A program made the translations under genes and the position numbers. A DNA stretch of 64,000 nt from Microbulbifer harenosus. Its GTDB lineage: Bacteria > Pseudomonadota > Gammaproteobacteria > Pseudomonadales > Cellvibrionaceae. The DNA is taken from contig NZ_VANI01000004.1 of assembly GCF_005771435.1 (NCBI RefSeq), positions 62,001 through 126,000 on the forward strand, written 5' to 3'. The notes below the pieces were generated by a model. The model was not told the DNA's origin. It made no database searches and worked only from the letters and a program-made list of their open reading frames with translations. Of the stretch, positions 47,154 through 55,775 are shown piece after piece. Each line of letters opens with the position of its first letter. Position 1 is the first letter of the stretch.

Positions 47154-48398
47154 ATGATTTTTGATTTCCTGCGCAAGAAGAAGCCCGAGGGCGAATCCGG
47201 CGATAACGAATCCACCCAGGTGGAAGCCAGCAACCCGCTGGTGGAAGAGCCGGCGTTCGAGATTCCGGACAACCTGAAGGCGGCACCCGCCGAAGCGGAG
47301 GTGGTCGCAGAGGCCGCGCCTGCGCCGGAAGTGGAGGAAAAACTCTCCGTGGAAGAGGCGCCGGAAGCCGCCTTCGACCCGGCGGCGGAAGTGGCCGCAG
47401 CGCCGGCGCCCGCAGTCGCGGAAGAAGAAACCGCGCCGCCGCAGCCCGTCACCCAGGAAAAGCCGCAGAAGGAAGGCTTCTTTGCCCGCATCCGCCGCGG
47501 CCTGTCCCGTACCAGCAGCCAGTTCGCCGAGGGTATGGGCAACCTGTTCCTGGGCGCGAAGGAAATCGACGAAGACCTGATGGAGGAGCTGGAAACCCAG
47601 CTGCTGATGGCGGATGTGGGTGTGGACGCCACCACCGAGATCATCGACCGCCTCACCGAGCGCGTATCCCGCCGCGAGCTATCCAATGGCGAAGCCCTGT
47701 ACAAGGCGCTGCAAGAGGAACTGGCGAGCCTGCTGGACAAGGTCGAGGCGCCGCTCGCCATAGACATGGCCAAACAGCCGTTTGTGATTCTGGTGGTGGG
47801 CGTCAACGGCGTCGGCAAGACCACCACCATCGGCAAGCTCGCCCACCGCTACCTGAACGAGGGCAAGTCGGTGATGCTGGCCGCCGGCGACACCTTCCGC
47901 GCCGCGGCGGTAGAGCAGCTGCAGGTGTGGGGGCAGCGCCACAATGTGCCGGTGGTGGCTCAGCACACCGGCGCGGATAGCGCTTCGGTCATCTTCGATG
48001 CCATTCAGTCCGCCAAGTCCCGCGGTGTCGATGTGGTGATCGCGGATACCGCCGGCCGCCTGCACAACAAGGTGCACCTGATGGAGGAGCTGTCCAAGGT
48101 GCGCCGGGTGATGGGCAAGCTGGATGAGTCTGCGCCCCACGAGGTACTGCTGGTACTGGACGCGGGCACCGGCCAGAACGCGATCTCCCAGGCCGAGACC
48201 TTCAAGAGTGCCACCGGTGTCACCGGTCTGGTGCTGACCAAGCTGGATGGCACCGCCAAGGGCGGGGTGATTTTCGCGCTGGCGCAGAAGCTGGGGATTC
48301 CGGTACGCTTCATCGGCGTTGGCGAGCAGTCGGAAGACCTGCAACCGTTTGTGGCGAAAGATTTTGTCGCCGCGCTGTTTAACCGGGCCCAAGGCTGA
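47154..48398 (+). CDS. ftsY: Signal recognition particle receptor FtsY
   Basis: 414 residues from ATG 47154; upstream in-frame ATG 47061 is not conserved. The N-terminal A domain (about residues 1-110) is short, acidic and Ala/Glu-rich after MIFDFLRKKKPEG. The NG domain has GVNGVGKTTTIGKLAHR, DTAGRLHNKVHLMEEL and TKLDGTAKGG. It docks SRP-ribosome complexes at the membrane. The ftsY-ftsE-ftsX-rpoH order is intact but interrupted by repeat F. Confidence 0.97.
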   Translation: MIFDFLRKKKPEGESGDNESTQVEASNPLVEEPAFEIPDNLKAAPAEAEVVAEAAPAPEVEEKLSVEEAPEAAFDPAAEVAAAPAPAVAEEETAPPQPVTQEKPQKEGFFARIRRGLSRTSSQFAEGMGNLFLGAKEIDEDLMEELETQLLMADVGVDATTEIIDRLTERVSRRELSNGEALYKALQEELASLLDKVEAPLAIDMAKQPFVILVVGVNGVGKTTTIGKLAHRYLNEGKSVMLAAGDTFRAAAVEQLQVWGQRHNVPVVAQHTGADSASVIFDAIQSAKSRGVDVVIADTAGRLHNKVHLMEELSKVRRVMGKLDESAPHEVLLVLDAGTGQNAISQAETFKSATGVTGLVLTKLDGTAKGGVIFALAQKLGIPVRFIGVGEQSEDLQPFVAKDFVAALFNRAQG

Positions 48399-48432
48399 TT
48401 GCAGCGAGCAGAACATTTTCACAGAACACGTT

Positions 48433-48600
48433 GGGTGGCGGCGCTGCTACCGGGTTCGGCCTTGTGAGACACGCCGTGAACCCATCCCTGGGGGCTCTTC
48501 CGCGAGGTGGCCCGGCCGCTGCATGTATTCGCGGCGCCTCCGGCCCCTCTCGCGGAAGGTCTCACAAGGCCGAACCCGGTATCAGCGCCTTCGCGTCGAG
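48433..48600. repeat. Mosaic stem-loop element, copy F (ftsY-ftsE gap)
   Basis: Outer arms 48448-48470 and 48559-48581 are exact 23-base complements (left starts TACCGGGTTCGGCCTTGTGA). The core AACCCATCCCTGGGGGCTC is at 48479-48497. The inner arms CTTCCGCGAG (48497-48506) and CTCGCGGAAG (48549-48558) enclose a further nested structured segment, unlike copy D, which has the same inner arms with a 6-base loop. Family ends GGCGGCGCTGC and GTATCAGCGCCTTCGCGTCGA are complete. Confidence 0.92.
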
Positions 48601-48652
48601 CTGATCACTTCGATCAGAGTCCGAAGAATCAAAGAACAACAAAAACGCGCTC

Positions 48653-49336
48653 ATGATCCAATTCGATAACGTCAACAAACGCTACGAGTCCGGGCAGGAC
48701 GCGCTGGGGCGTGTGAGCCTGGAGATCGAGCGCGCGGAGATGGTGTTCCTCACCGGCCACTCCGGTGCCGGCAAAAGTACCCTGTTGAAACTTCTCACCG
48801 CCATAGAGCGTCCCACCCGCGGCAATGTCATTGTCGGCGGGCAGAATCTCAACCGGCTGCGCAACAGCCAGATCCCCTACTACCGCCGCAATCTGGGCAT
48901 CGTGTTCCAGAACCACCAGTTGCTGTTCGACCGCAGTGTGTTCGACAACGTCGCCCTGCCGCTGTCGGTTTCCGGCTGTAGCAAGCGCGAGGTGGGTCGG
49001 CGGGTGCGCGCGGCGCTGGACAAGGTGGGGCTGCTGCACAAGGAAAACCAGAATCCCATCGTGCTCTCCGGCGGTGAGCAGCAGCGTGTCGGCATTGCGC
49101 GCGCGGTGGTGAACAAGCCGGCGGTACTGGTGGCGGACGAGCCCACCGGTAACCTGGACCCGAAGCTGTCGGAGGAGATCATGCGCCTGTTCCGCGATTT
49201 CAATGCGGTGGGCACCACGGTGCTGATCGCGAGCCACGATCTCGAACTGATCGCGCGCATGAGGCAGCGCGTCCTTACCCTGCAGCAGGGGCAACTGATT
49301 TACGACGGATACCCGAGCCGTGAACCAGCGTATTAA
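48653..49336 (+). CDS. ftsE: Cell division ATP-binding protein FtsE
   Basis: 227 residues. Walker A TGHSGAGKSTLLKLL, signature VLSGGEQQRVGIARA and Walker B VLVADEPTGNLD are canonical. With FtsX it forms an ABC-like complex that activates periplasmic amidases through EnvC-type partners at the septum. The end overlaps ftsX by 17 bases. Confidence 0.97.
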   Translation: MIQFDNVNKRYESGQDALGRVSLEIERAEMVFLTGHSGAGKSTLLKLLTAIERPTRGNVIVGGQNLNRLRNSQIPYYRRNLGIVFQNHQLLFDRSVFDNVALPLSVSGCSKREVGRRVRAALDKVGLLHKENQNPIVLSGGEQQRVGIARAVVNKPAVLVADEPTGNLDPKLSEEIMRLFRDFNAVGTTVLIASHDLELIARMRQRVLTLQQGQLIYDGYPSREPAY

Positions 49337-50330
49337 CTCTCCCTTACGAGCCTCTCAGGCCCAAGCGGAGCGCCCGCGCTCCACCGGCGCGGTGACCGCG
49401 CGCACTAGCGGCGGCGACCGCCTGCGCAGCTGGCTCGGCCACCACAGAGAGATGTGGCACGAGTCCTGGGTGCGCTTTTTTGCCTCGCCCATGTCCAGCG
49501 GTATGACCGCGCTGGTGATCGCCATCGCGCTCGCCCTGCCGGCGGCGCTGCAGCTGGGGCTCACCAACTTCCAGCGCGCGGTGGCGGGCTGGGACGGGCA
49601 GCCGCAGATTTCGGTGTTCCTGCACAAGGGCGCCAAACAGGAGGCGGTTTCCGCCTGGACCGACAAGCTGCGCGCGGACCCGCTGGTGGCGGAGGTGACC
49701 TACATTTCCCCGGAGCAGGCGCTGGCGGAGTTCCAGCAGGCGTCGGGTCTCGGCGATGCGCTGGTGGGGATGGACAGCAATCCGCTGCCGGCCGTGCTGC
49801 TGGTGCGGCCATCCGGTTCAGACAGCGCGGCCCTGGAGGCGCTGGCGGAGCGGTTGCGGGAGAGTGCGCTGACGGATTCGGTGGTGCTGGATATGGCTTG
49901 GGTGCAGCGGCTGGCGCAGCTGACAGAACTCGGGCGGCGCATGAGCCTGGGGCTGGCGTTCCTGCTGGCGCTGGGGGTGCTGCTGGTGGTGGTCAACAGT
50001 ATCCGCCTGCACATCGAGAACCGACGCGAGGAGATTCTGGTGGTGAAGCTGGTGGGCGGCACCGATGCGTTTGTGCGCCGGCCTTTTCTGTATACCGGAC
50101 TGGTGTACGGCCTGGTGGGCGGGCTGATCGCCTGGCTGCTGGTGAGCGTCGGCGTCTGGCTGCTGGCGGGGCCGGTGAGTGGGCTGGCGGGTTCCTACGG
50201 CAGCGGCTTTGAGCTTGATGGCCCGGGAGTCACTTACCTGCTCGGGCTGGCTGGCGGTGCAGCGCTGCTGGGGCTGACCGGGGCCTGGCTGGCGGTGGCG
50301 CGGCATATTTCCGCGATCCAGCCGCGCTAA
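49320..50330 (+). CDS. ftsX: Cell division protein FtsX
   Basis: 336 residues, GTG start inside ftsE. Four membrane helices: one after a basic N-terminal tail (GMTALVIAIALALPAALQL) and three at the C-terminus, with the large periplasmic loop between. Typical segments are VSVFL-like QISVFLHKGAK and IENRREEILVVKLVGGTDAFVRRPFLY. It converts FtsE ATP cycles into periplasmic amidase activation. Confidence 0.96.
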   Translation: MNQRINSPLRASQAQAERPRSTGAVTARTSGGDRLRSWLGHHREMWHESWVRFFASPMSSGMTALVIAIALALPAALQLGLTNFQRAVAGWDGQPQISVFLHKGAKQEAVSAWTDKLRADPLVAEVTYISPEQALAEFQQASGLGDALVGMDSNPLPAVLLVRPSGSDSAALEALAERLRESALTDSVVLDMAWVQRLAQLTELGRRMSLGLAFLLALGVLLVVVNSIRLHIENRREEILVVKLVGGTDAFVRRPFLYTGLVYGLVGGLIAWLLVSVGVWLLAGPVSGLAGSYGSGFELDGPGVTYLLGLAGGAALLGLTGAWLAVARHISAIQPR

Positions 50331-50339
50331 AACATCCCC

Positions 50340-50418
50340 GTCATCCCGGCATTGAGCCGGGATCTAGATTCTACGGGGCTCCGAGCTTGCACTGGATACC
50401 GGCATGCGCCGGTATGAC
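50340..50418. repeat. Paired palindromic repeat, GTCATCCCGGC type, second copy
   Basis: TCATCCCGGC-ATTGA-GCCGGGATC and ATACCGGC-ATGC-GCCGGTATGA form two facing palindromes, the same type as 1961-2028. It lies just after ftsX, before the rpoH promoter region. Confidence 0.75.
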
Positions 50419-50717
50419 CCAAGGGTCGGTCAAGATTCGTAAAGTCCCCTTTTCCGCGCGGAACTCCCCCTGTGGATAACCCTCTAACCCACCGAAAATC
50501 AAGGCCTGGCGCGGTTTGCCGGGCCGCCGCAAACGGGGTTCCATTTCCGTCTGTGGGTGCTAAACTGTGGCCAACTTTGCACGTCCGGTGCCGCTTTGAG
50601 GCTAAATCAGCCAAGGGCCGGGGGAGCAAGCCGCCGCAAAATACTGGTCCCGGTATGAAAATAGTCCGGGCAGCAAGTGCCAAGCGGGGCAACTGAGCGA
50701 TACGAGGAGAATCCTGA
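50419..50717 (+). promoter_or_regulatory. rpoH upstream region
   Basis: About 300 bp with no gene. It contains a GTGGATAA-like segment and the rpoH ribosome site ACGAGGAGAAT before ATG 50718. Stress promoters (sigma-32, sigma-24 or sigma-54) are expected here from other gammaproteobacteria, but none was identified with confidence. Confidence 0.4.
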
Positions 50718-51572
<855 letters not shown>

Positions 51573-51600
51573 TTCGTTTCCTGATTCAGCCGGATTCTAG

Positions 51601-51627
51601 AACCGCGCTCTATGCGCGGTTTTTTCT
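51601..51627 (+). terminator. Terminator after rpoH
   Basis: AACCGCGC-TCTAT-GCGCGGTT followed by TTTTC, 29 bases past the rpoH stop. Confidence 0.92.
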
Positions 51628-51675
51628 TATCTGGAGGTATGGTGATTTTTGGTGGGGTGCTCTGAAGCCGGCTCG

Positions 51676-51820
51676 GTGGCGGGTGAGCACTGGGGGCGGG
51701 TTTTCAGGACCGCTGTGAACCCATCCCTGGGCGCTGCGGCGCAAAGTGTCCGGCCGCTTCAACGCGGCGCCTGCGGCCCTGTTTGCGACGCTTCCGAAAA
51801 CCCATACCCGGCACCGCCCC
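51676..51820. repeat. Mosaic stem-loop element, copy G (rpoH-DUF423 gap)
   Basis: Core GAACCCATCCCTGGGCGCTG (51718-51737). Inner arms GCGGCGCAAA (51736-51745) and TTTGCGACGC (51782-51791) enclose a nested hairpin-rich segment. The outer stem is imperfect here: the right arm TTCCGAAAACCCATACCCGG (51792-51811) is nearly that of copy H, while the left arm keeps only GGGTTTTC. Confidence 0.82.
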
Positions 51821-51871
51821 TTCTCTTCCAATTTCTGTACTTCGTGAGCCATCTGAGAAAGGACATTTTTA

Positions 51872-52249
51872 ATGGCTAAATTGTATTTACTGTTGGCTGC
51901 ATTTTTTGGCGGCACGGGTGTAATCCTCGGTGCTTTCGGCGCACACGGTCTGCGCGACAAAGTCGCGGAAAACCTGCTGGAAGCCTATAAAACCGGAGTG
52001 CACTACCAGATGATCCACGCACTGGCGCTGATCGGTATTGTGCTGCTGATCAACCAGATCGGTGCAAAAACCTCCTTGATTGTCAGCGGCGCACTGTTCG
52101 CTGTCGGCATACTGTTTTTCTCGGGGAGCCTCTATGGGCTGACATTTGGTGGCCCGCGTTGGTTGGGCCCGATCACCCCACTGGGGGGCACCCTGATGAT
52201 CGGCGGCTGGATTGCCCTATTTATCGCCGCACTCGGCTACACAAAGTAA
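51872..52249 (+). CDS. DUF423 family membrane protein
   Basis: 125 residues in four hydrophobic helices. It opens LAAFFGGTGVILGAFGAHGL and has YKTGVHYQMIHALALI and the family ending GPITPLGGTLMIGGW. The family (YgdD-type) is a small inner-membrane protein of unknown function. It is flanked on both sides by inverted copies G and H of the mosaic element. Confidence 0.92.
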   Translation: MAKLYLLLAAFFGGTGVILGAFGAHGLRDKVAENLLEAYKTGVHYQMIHALALIGIVLLINQIGAKTSLIVSGALFAVGILFFSGSLYGLTFGGPRWLGPITPLGGTLMIGGWIALFIAALGYTK

Positions 52250-52287
52250 GCGCCAATAAGCAACGAAGTAAAAAAAACCAAATTGAA

Positions 52288-52398
52288 GGCCAAGTGCCGG
52301 GGATGGGTTTTCGGAAGCGTCGCAAACAGGATGTTTGCGCCGCAGCGCCCAGGGATGGGTTCACAGCGGTTCCGAAAACCCATACCCGGTGCTTGGCC
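52288..52398. repeat. Mosaic stem-loop element, copy H (DUF423-trmB gap)
   Basis: Outer arms 52288-52316 and 52370-52398 (29 bases each) pair at 26 positions; two of the three differences are G-T wobbles. Inner hairpin CGCAAACA-GGA-TGTTTGCG at 52321-52339. The core reads on the minus strand (CAGCGCCCAGGGATGGGTTC at 52343-52362). It is the inverted counterpart of copy G. Confidence 0.9.
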
Positions 52399-52469
52399 GC
52401 CCCAGCACCAGCTACGAAGCACCCAACCCAATGAACAGTGCTCCGAAGCAACGAGGTAACCACACAGCG

Positions 52470-53207
52470 ATGCAAGAAGAACCCATCAACGAACAAACGG
52501 GCGAGGAAGAAGACTTCCCTTACCGCACCGAATTCAAAAAGAAATCCATCCGCAGCTACGTGATCCGCGCCGGCCGCATGACCGAAGGCCAACGTCGCGC
52601 GTTCGACAACTACTGGGGCAGCTATGGACTGTCGCTGTTCAACGGCAGCATCGACCCCAAAGAAGTGTTCGGACGCGAAGCGCCGGTGGTGCTGGAGATC
52701 GGTTTCGGCATGGGCGACTCCCTGCTGGAAATGGCGACCGCCGAACAGGACAAAGACTTTATCGGCATCGAAGTGCACCCGCCGGGCGTCGGCCGCCTGA
52801 TCAACAATGCTGGCAAAGAAGAACTAAAAAACCTGCGGGTGTACATGGCCGACGCCGTCGACGTGCTGAATGACTGCATTGCCGACGCCAGCCTCGACCG
52901 CTTCCAGCTGTATTTCCCCGACCCATGGCACAAGAAAAAGCACCAGAAGCGCCGCATCGTGCAGCCCGAGTTTGTGAAACTCCTGTGCAACAAACTGAAG
53001 CCCGGCGGCCTCATGCACATGGCCACCGACTGGGAAAACTACGCCGAACAGATGCTCGAAGTACTCGAAGCGGAAAGCATGTTGGAAAACACCGCGGGCA
53101 AAGGTAATTATGCGCCCCGCCCCGAATTTCGCCCCCAAACCAAATTCGAACGCCGCGGCGAGCGCCTCGGTCACGGAGTATGGGACCTGTTGTACCGCCG
53201 GCGCTAA
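52470..53207 (+). CDS. trmB: tRNA (guanine46-N7)-methyltransferase TrmB
   Basis: 245 residues from ATG 52470; an alternative in-frame ATG is at 52431. Family blocks are [33 protein letters not shown] (SAM motif), [15 protein letters not shown] and the catalytic [20 protein letters not shown]. Makes m7G46 in tRNA variable loops. Transcribed after copy H. Confidence 0.96.
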   Translation: MQEEPINEQTGEEEDFPYRTEFKKKSIRSYVIRAGRMTEGQRRAFDNYWGSYGLSLFNGSIDPKEVFGREAPVVLEIGFGMGDSLLEMATAEQDKDFIGIEVHPPGVGRLINNAGKEELKNLRVYMADAVDVLNDCIADASLDRFQLYFPDPWHKKKHQKRRIVQPEFVKLLCNKLKPGGLMHMATDWENYAEQMLEVLEAESMLENTAGKGNYAPRPEFRPQTKFERRGERLGHGVWDLLYRRR

Positions 53208-53210
53208 ATC

Positions 53211-53245
53211 AAAAAACTCCCGACAGCTTGGCTGGCGGGAGTTTG
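53211..53245 (-). terminator. Terminator between trmB and the DUF1254 gene
   Basis: AACTCCCG / CGGGAGTT stem; on the minus strand it is followed by TTTTTT, so it mainly serves the DUF1254 gene, while the plus side has only a short T run. Confidence 0.75.
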
Positions 53246-53257
53246 CCGCACTTGTGG

Positions 53258-54682
53258 CTACGGCACCTTTACCACCGGAGGCGGGCTCCAGGAACCGTCC
53301 AGAATGGATGGAGATTTTTCACTCGGCCAATAAAGCCGCAGCATCAGGTTGAATTTCCCCGCGGGTGCCGGAAGCCAGTTGGCCGTTTTATCGCCACCTG
53401 GGTCGTCCGCCTGAATGTAGAGCGTCACCGAGCCATCAGGATTGGTTTTAAGGGAATTGCGCTGGCTGAGTGTGTATCGATTCAGAGGGTTTTCGACAAA
53501 GAAAAACTTGTCGTTGTACATGGTCAGCGACCAGAACCCGTTGACCGGAGGTAACTTGCCTTTGGGAAAGGTAAGGGTGTAGCGATTTTTTCCGTCCAGT
53601 GGTTGGCCGGATGCGTCGACATCCAGCGTCGGATACACCGCGTCTTGCGGGCGGTTGGCGCCGAGCCCGATGGCGGTAATAAATGCTCGCTGTAGATAAT
53701 CTGTCCCGTAGACGCCGGTATCGGTGGTAAACAACCAGCCATTGATGTGTTTGCCCGATACTTTTGAGTGCGCCATGATTTTCTCAAAGGATATTTCCGG
53801 AACATCGCGGATCGCATCCTGTACCGCTTTGCTCAGCCTGGAAAACTCGAAAGGTTTTCCCGGTTCAATTCCGAGGCGCGCAAATTTTTTCAGTGCCGGG
53901 GCATCCGCCGCTGTCGGAGGATTGTCCTTCATCAGCCGTGCCAGCAGTTTGAAATAAGCCTCTGTCGTCAAGCTGTTTACCTGATCGCGCACCGGCGTTT
54001 TCATATCCACTGAAGGATCGACTTTGCCCGCGGGAGGCGTGTAATTTTTTCCATATGCGCTCAGCGGTATTGCGGAAATTTCATTCTGTAGTTTGTGGAC
54101 CTCCGCGTAGTCCTTTTGGGTGCCGCTGGAATAAATACGGCCGAGCACCCACACCATCGATGTGGGGGATTTGTACTCTTTGACGCCCGCCGGTAGCTGT
54201 CCCTCCCATCCGGGCCCGGTGATGGCGTATTGTTGGGCGCCTGTGCCGGTGGTGCGCTTGCCGGGTACCTGGAAGACGGTGGTCCAGCCGTCCAGCATCG
54301 GGAATAAGTAGTATCGGTCGTGCATGTCGGGCAGGGAGACGATCCAGGGCTCCTTGCCCACATCCAGCCAGGCAACGGTATATAGCGTGTCCGCATTGGG
54401 TGCAGTGACATCGTGAAACGCCGCGGTCGGGTATTCCCGCAAGCGTGCAAACTGGCCCACGGGAGCGTGGGCCCCAGAGGGCTTGGCGACATTCGTCGTC
54501 ACCCGCCGTGTCATCTCCATGGTGACCAAGGGGTATCCGTAGATGTAGGCATCGATGGCAATGGCTTTGGCTTCTTCCGGGGTGAGACTGTGTTCCGTTT
54601 GCGATTGCACAAGCGGCGCAAGACCTATGGCGCATAGAGCGGTAGAAAGCATGGCAGTTCGCCAGTGACGTAGAGTGTTCAC
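53258..54682 (-). CDS. Exported DUF1254/DUF1214 domain protein
   Basis: 474 residues with a signal peptide (cleavage near PLVQSQTEH). The DUF1254 half contains IDAYIYGYPLVTMEMTRR and APNADTLYTVAWLDVGKEP. The DUF1214 half has NGFWSLTMYNDKFFFVENP and ADDPGGDKTANWLPAP. This two-domain exported protein is widespread and of unknown function. It is a single-gene unit ending at the terminator at 53211-53245. Confidence 0.92.
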   Translation of the reverse strand: MNTLRHWRTAMLSTALCAIGLAPLVQSQTEHSLTPEEAKAIAIDAYIYGYPLVTMEMTRRVTTNVAKPSGAHAPVGQFARLREYPTAAFHDVTAPNADTLYTVAWLDVGKEPWIVSLPDMHDRYYLFPMLDGWTTVFQVPGKRTTGTGAQQYAITGPGWEGQLPAGVKEYKSPTSMVWVLGRIYSSGTQKDYAEVHKLQNEISAIPLSAYGKNYTPPAGKVDPSVDMKTPVRDQVNSLTTEAYFKLLARLMKDNPPTAADAPALKKFARLGIEPGKPFEFSRLSKAVQDAIRDVPEISFEKIMAHSKVSGKHINGWLFTTDTGVYGTDYLQRAFITAIGLGANRPQDAVYPTLDVDASGQPLDGKNRYTLTFPKGKLPPVNGFWSLTMYNDKFFFVENPLNRYTLSQRNSLKTNPDGSVTLYIQADDPGGDKTANWLPAPAGKFNLMLRLYWPSEKSPSILDGSWSPPPVVKVP

Positions 54683-54895
54683 ACGTACCTCGCGGGGTGT
54701 TTAGGACTTACCGGAAACGATGTCCCTGCCAGCCCAGGAAACATCTTCTTGGAAAAAGCATAGTCGCCAAATACCACCTGTCGCGCGAAATCACTCGCTT
54801 CATTTGGATGACAATCCTGGAAATAAGACAACCTCTGCTATCTTCATTGTTCAGGGATAGAGCCGGGAAACAGGAAAGGGAAGCCTGGAACCACA

Positions 54896-55723
54896 ATGTA
54901 TAAAAATGACCGTAATCGTAATACAGCTGCCACATATGCGGCACTGACCGCGGCCTTGCTGGTTGGTAGTGCCCAGGTGGCCACCGCGGATCAGGAGGGC
55001 ACACTCACCTTGTACCTCAATGGCGGCCAGTACTGGTTCGATGAAGACCGCCTCTCGGGGACGCCCTATATCGGCTACGAGCTGGAAGACAGCGCCGGCG
55101 GTGGTTTCGGTTTCGGCTATAACGTCACTGATCGCTGGGCCGTGGAAGGGGTTTACGACTATTTCAGCGTCAATGTGGAAGACACTCGCGAAGATGTGAG
55201 CGTACAGAACTACCACCTCGACCTGATGTACCAGTTCGCCGGGCAATTCTGCGGCAACTACGACTGGCAACCCTATGTGGTGGTAGGTGCCGGTGAAATC
55301 AGGATCAATGAAGATTCCTTCGGCTATCCGGACAACTGGCACGCCCGCCAGACCATGGTCAACTTTGGCGCCGGCATCAAATATCGCCTCGGCCCACGCT
55401 GGCAGCTGCGCGGCGACGCGCGCGGATTTCAGGGGGTTGAAGAGGGCGGCCTGGATGGCTTCGTGAGCCTCGCCATCGGTTACCAGTGGACAGACGAAGT
55501 GACGCCGAGGGATTGGGACGGCGATGGTGTCTACAGCAACGTCGACCAGTGTCCGCAAACTCCTGTCGGCATCGACGTGGACGCCCGCGGCTGCCCGCTC
55601 GACAGCGACGGCGACGGTGTCCCGGACTATATGGATCAGTGCCCGGCGACCCCCATGGGGATGGCGGTGAATGAAGACGGCTGCCCGCGCGAGCCCTACA
55701 CCCCCGGGGACTTCTCCAAGTAA
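54896..55723 (+). CDS. OprF-like outer-membrane beta-barrel with calcium-binding TSP3 repeats
   Basis: 275 residues; the signal peptide is cleaved near VATADQEG. The eight-stranded barrel (about residues 33-195) starts GTLTLYLNGGQYWFDEDR and includes FGFGYNVTDRWAVEGVYDYF. Two thrombospondin type 3 repeats follow, DWDGDGVYSNVDQCPQTP and DSDGDGVPDYMDQCPATP. The protein ends after the repeats (EPYTPGDFSK) without the OmpA peptidoglycan-binding domain that normally follows in OprF. This is a natural stop with no frame-shifted OmpA domain seen downstream, and a terminator-like hairpin begins within five bases. Confidence 0.88.
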   Translation: MYKNDRNRNTAATYAALTAALLVGSAQVATADQEGTLTLYLNGGQYWFDEDRLSGTPYIGYELEDSAGGGFGFGYNVTDRWAVEGVYDYFSVNVEDTREDVSVQNYHLDLMYQFAGQFCGNYDWQPYVVVGAGEIRINEDSFGYPDNWHARQTMVNFGAGIKYRLGPRWQLRGDARGFQGVEEGGLDGFVSLAIGYQWTDEVTPRDWDGDGVYSNVDQCPQTPVGIDVDARGCPLDSDGDGVPDYMDQCPATPMGMAVNEDGCPREPYTPGDFSK

Positions 55724-55725
55724 AC

Positions 55726-55756
55726 CTGTGTCGGGCGACATTGCCGCCCGACACAG
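55726..55756 (+). terminator. Perfect 12-bp hairpin after the OprF-like gene
   Basis: CTGTGTCGGGCG pairs exactly with CGCCCGACACAG around loop ACATTGC, followed by TGGTTT. It lies between convergent genes. Confidence 0.7.
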
Positions 55757-55775
55757 TGGTTTGCGGTAGCTTGGG

